Positions 4,515 to 5,013 of a DNA stretch of 5,013 nucleotides are shown here, piece by piece. The stretch spans positions 1-5,013 of the forward strand of contig CAYSFC010000043.1 of NCBI GenBank assembly GCA_964430665.1. Direction: 5' to 3'. Within the stretch, counting starts at the first letter, position 1. Each line of letters starts with the position of its first letter. Below the pieces are notes generated by a model that was given only the letters and a program-made list of their open reading frames with translations, did not search any database and was not told the DNA's origin. The translations under genes and the position numbers were made by a program. This DNA is from JAQUYS01 sp964430665. GTDB lineage: Archaea > Nanobdellota > Nanobdellia > Woesearchaeales > SKGA01.

Positions 4515-4535
4515 TAACTTCCCCACACCAAAAAT

Positions 4536-4829
4536 ATGGCAAAAATTCAATTCAAACAGAAATGTAATCAATGTAAAACAAATTATGTTTTAACAACACG
4601 AAGACAGCCGTTTGTGGTTTGCTATGAATGTCAAAAAGAAGAATTAAATCAAAAAATAAATGATCCTCACATAAAGAAGGTTTTCGACATACCTGAAAAA
4701 TTCTACAAAGAAAATTCATTTCTGAGAAATATAAAATTGAATTATATAAAATATGGAACTCTTTCTGAAAAACAAATTTTAGCATTCAAAAAAACTGTAG
4801 ATGAAATGAAATTAGAAGAGTCGAAATAA
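4536..4829 (+). CDS. Small zinc-ribbon-like protein
   Basis: The 97-residue protein opens with a four-cysteine pattern, C10-x2-C13 and C29-x2-C32, within KCNQCKTNY and VVCYECQKE; this is the usual layout of a zinc ribbon. The rest is polar and helical, ending in a segment (about 65-93) with RNIKLNYIKYGTLSEKQILAF. That G-x-LSEKQ form recurs at the C-termini of various small proteins, often nucleic-acid associated. There is no membrane segment or signal peptide, so it should be cytoplasmic. A nucleic-acid or protein-binding role is plausible but inferred only from the zinc ribbon. It is divergent from the nucleotidyltransferase gene and followed 56 bases later by a tRNA-Ser gene. The start is supported by the TATA box 26 bases upstream. 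Confidence 0.75.
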   Translation: MAKIQFKQKCNQCKTNYVLTTRRQPFVVCYECQKEELNQKINDPHIKKVFDIPEKFYKENSFLRNIKLNYIKYGTLSEKQILAFKKTVDEMKLEESK

Positions 4830-4885
4830 TTCTCATAGTAAAAATTTGAAGCTTCATAATATTCGGTCGCAATCATTACATTCGT

Positions 4886-4967
4886 GCCAAGATCGCATAA
4901 CTCGGTATTGCGCCGGTCTCGAAAACCGGTTCCTTTGGAATTCCCGGTTCAAATCCGGGTCTTGGCG
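4886..4967 (+). tRNA. tRNA-Ser (anticodon CGA), no intron, no encoded CCA
   Basis: This tRNA reads UCG serine codons. The acceptor stem is GCCAAGA (4886-4892) with TCTTGGC (4960-4966); the discriminator is G4967, followed by TTT, so CCA must be added after transcription. The anticodon stem is CCGGT (4913-4917) with ACCGG (4925-4929); loop CTCGAAA gives anticodon CGA at 4920-4922. The class II variable arm is TTCC-TTT-GGAA (4930-4940) and the T-arm CCCGG-TTCAAAT-CCGGG (4943-4959). Outside the acceptor and anticodon arms it is essentially identical to tRNA-Ser(UGA) at 3521. A weak TATA-like run (CATAATATT, near 4855) lies about 27 bases upstream. Confidence 0.96.
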
Positions 4968-5003
4968 TTTCTTCAATAATAGATGCGAAAAATTTAATTA
5001 ATT

Positions 5004-5013
5004 GGATTTGAAC
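5004..5013 (-). repeat. Inverted T-arm motif at the window edge
   Basis: GGATTTGAAC is the reverse complement of 4947-4956 in the T-arm of tRNA-Ser(CGA) and matches the motif at 3685-3694. It begins 37 bases after the tRNA's discriminator base, against 38 at the first tRNA-Ser. The window ends inside or at the end of it; a minus-strand tRNA is possible, but the AT-rich bases before it do not look like an acceptor stem. Confidence 0.45.

Noticed and set aside
4552..4785. A minus-strand frame of 77 codons
   Set aside because: It is the shadow of the zinc-ribbon gene, which has the better start, promoter and cysteine pattern.

Overview
The window is low-GC archaeal DNA. Three things show this: a 101-residue uS10 ribosomal protein of the archaeal type, a tRNA-Ser gene with an archaeal bulge-helix-bulge intron at position 37/38, and TATA boxes about 26 bases before start codons instead of bacterial -35/-10 elements. 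Very A/T-rich coding DNA, several small lysine-rich membrane proteins and a small CxxC...CxxC protein suggest a DPANN-like lineage (Woesearchaeota, Pacearchaeota or similar). That placement is an impression, not a proof.

Left part (65-1101, minus strand): a tight three-gene unit for unrecognised membrane proteins of 64, 95 and 186 residues, read from a TATA box near 1130. Next (1207-1874, minus strand) is a membrane-anchored bacterial-PH-domain (DUF304-like) protein and a possible 39-residue membrane peptide. The 5' end of the PH gene is in a different reading frame from its body; one missing A, or one -1 slip, in an A5 run would join them.

Centre (1988-3404, plus strand): a full-length D-2-hydroxyacid dehydrogenase of the D-lactate dehydrogenase type, then rpsJ (uS10). 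rpsJ is separated from its usual neighbour, the EF-1alpha gene, but keeps a tRNA-Ser gene downstream.

Right part (3521-5013): two closely related tRNA-Ser genes. The first (anticodon UGA) has a 45-base intron and an encoded CCA; the second (anticodon CGA) has neither. Between them are stray copies of the tRNA-Ser 3' end, a structured spacer, and a divergent pair made of a nucleotidyltransferase-fold protein (minus) and a small zinc-ribbon-like protein (plus). The layout looks like a tRNA-anchored recombination site. Five genes have a TATA box centred 25-29 bases from the ATG, so most transcripts here are probably leaderless; rpsJ is the clear exception.

No CRISPR array, insertion sequence, transposase or integrase gene is visible. 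No complete new system can be claimed. The most unusual signals are the duplicated and inverted tRNA-Ser fragments, the intron architecture and the frameshifted PH gene.
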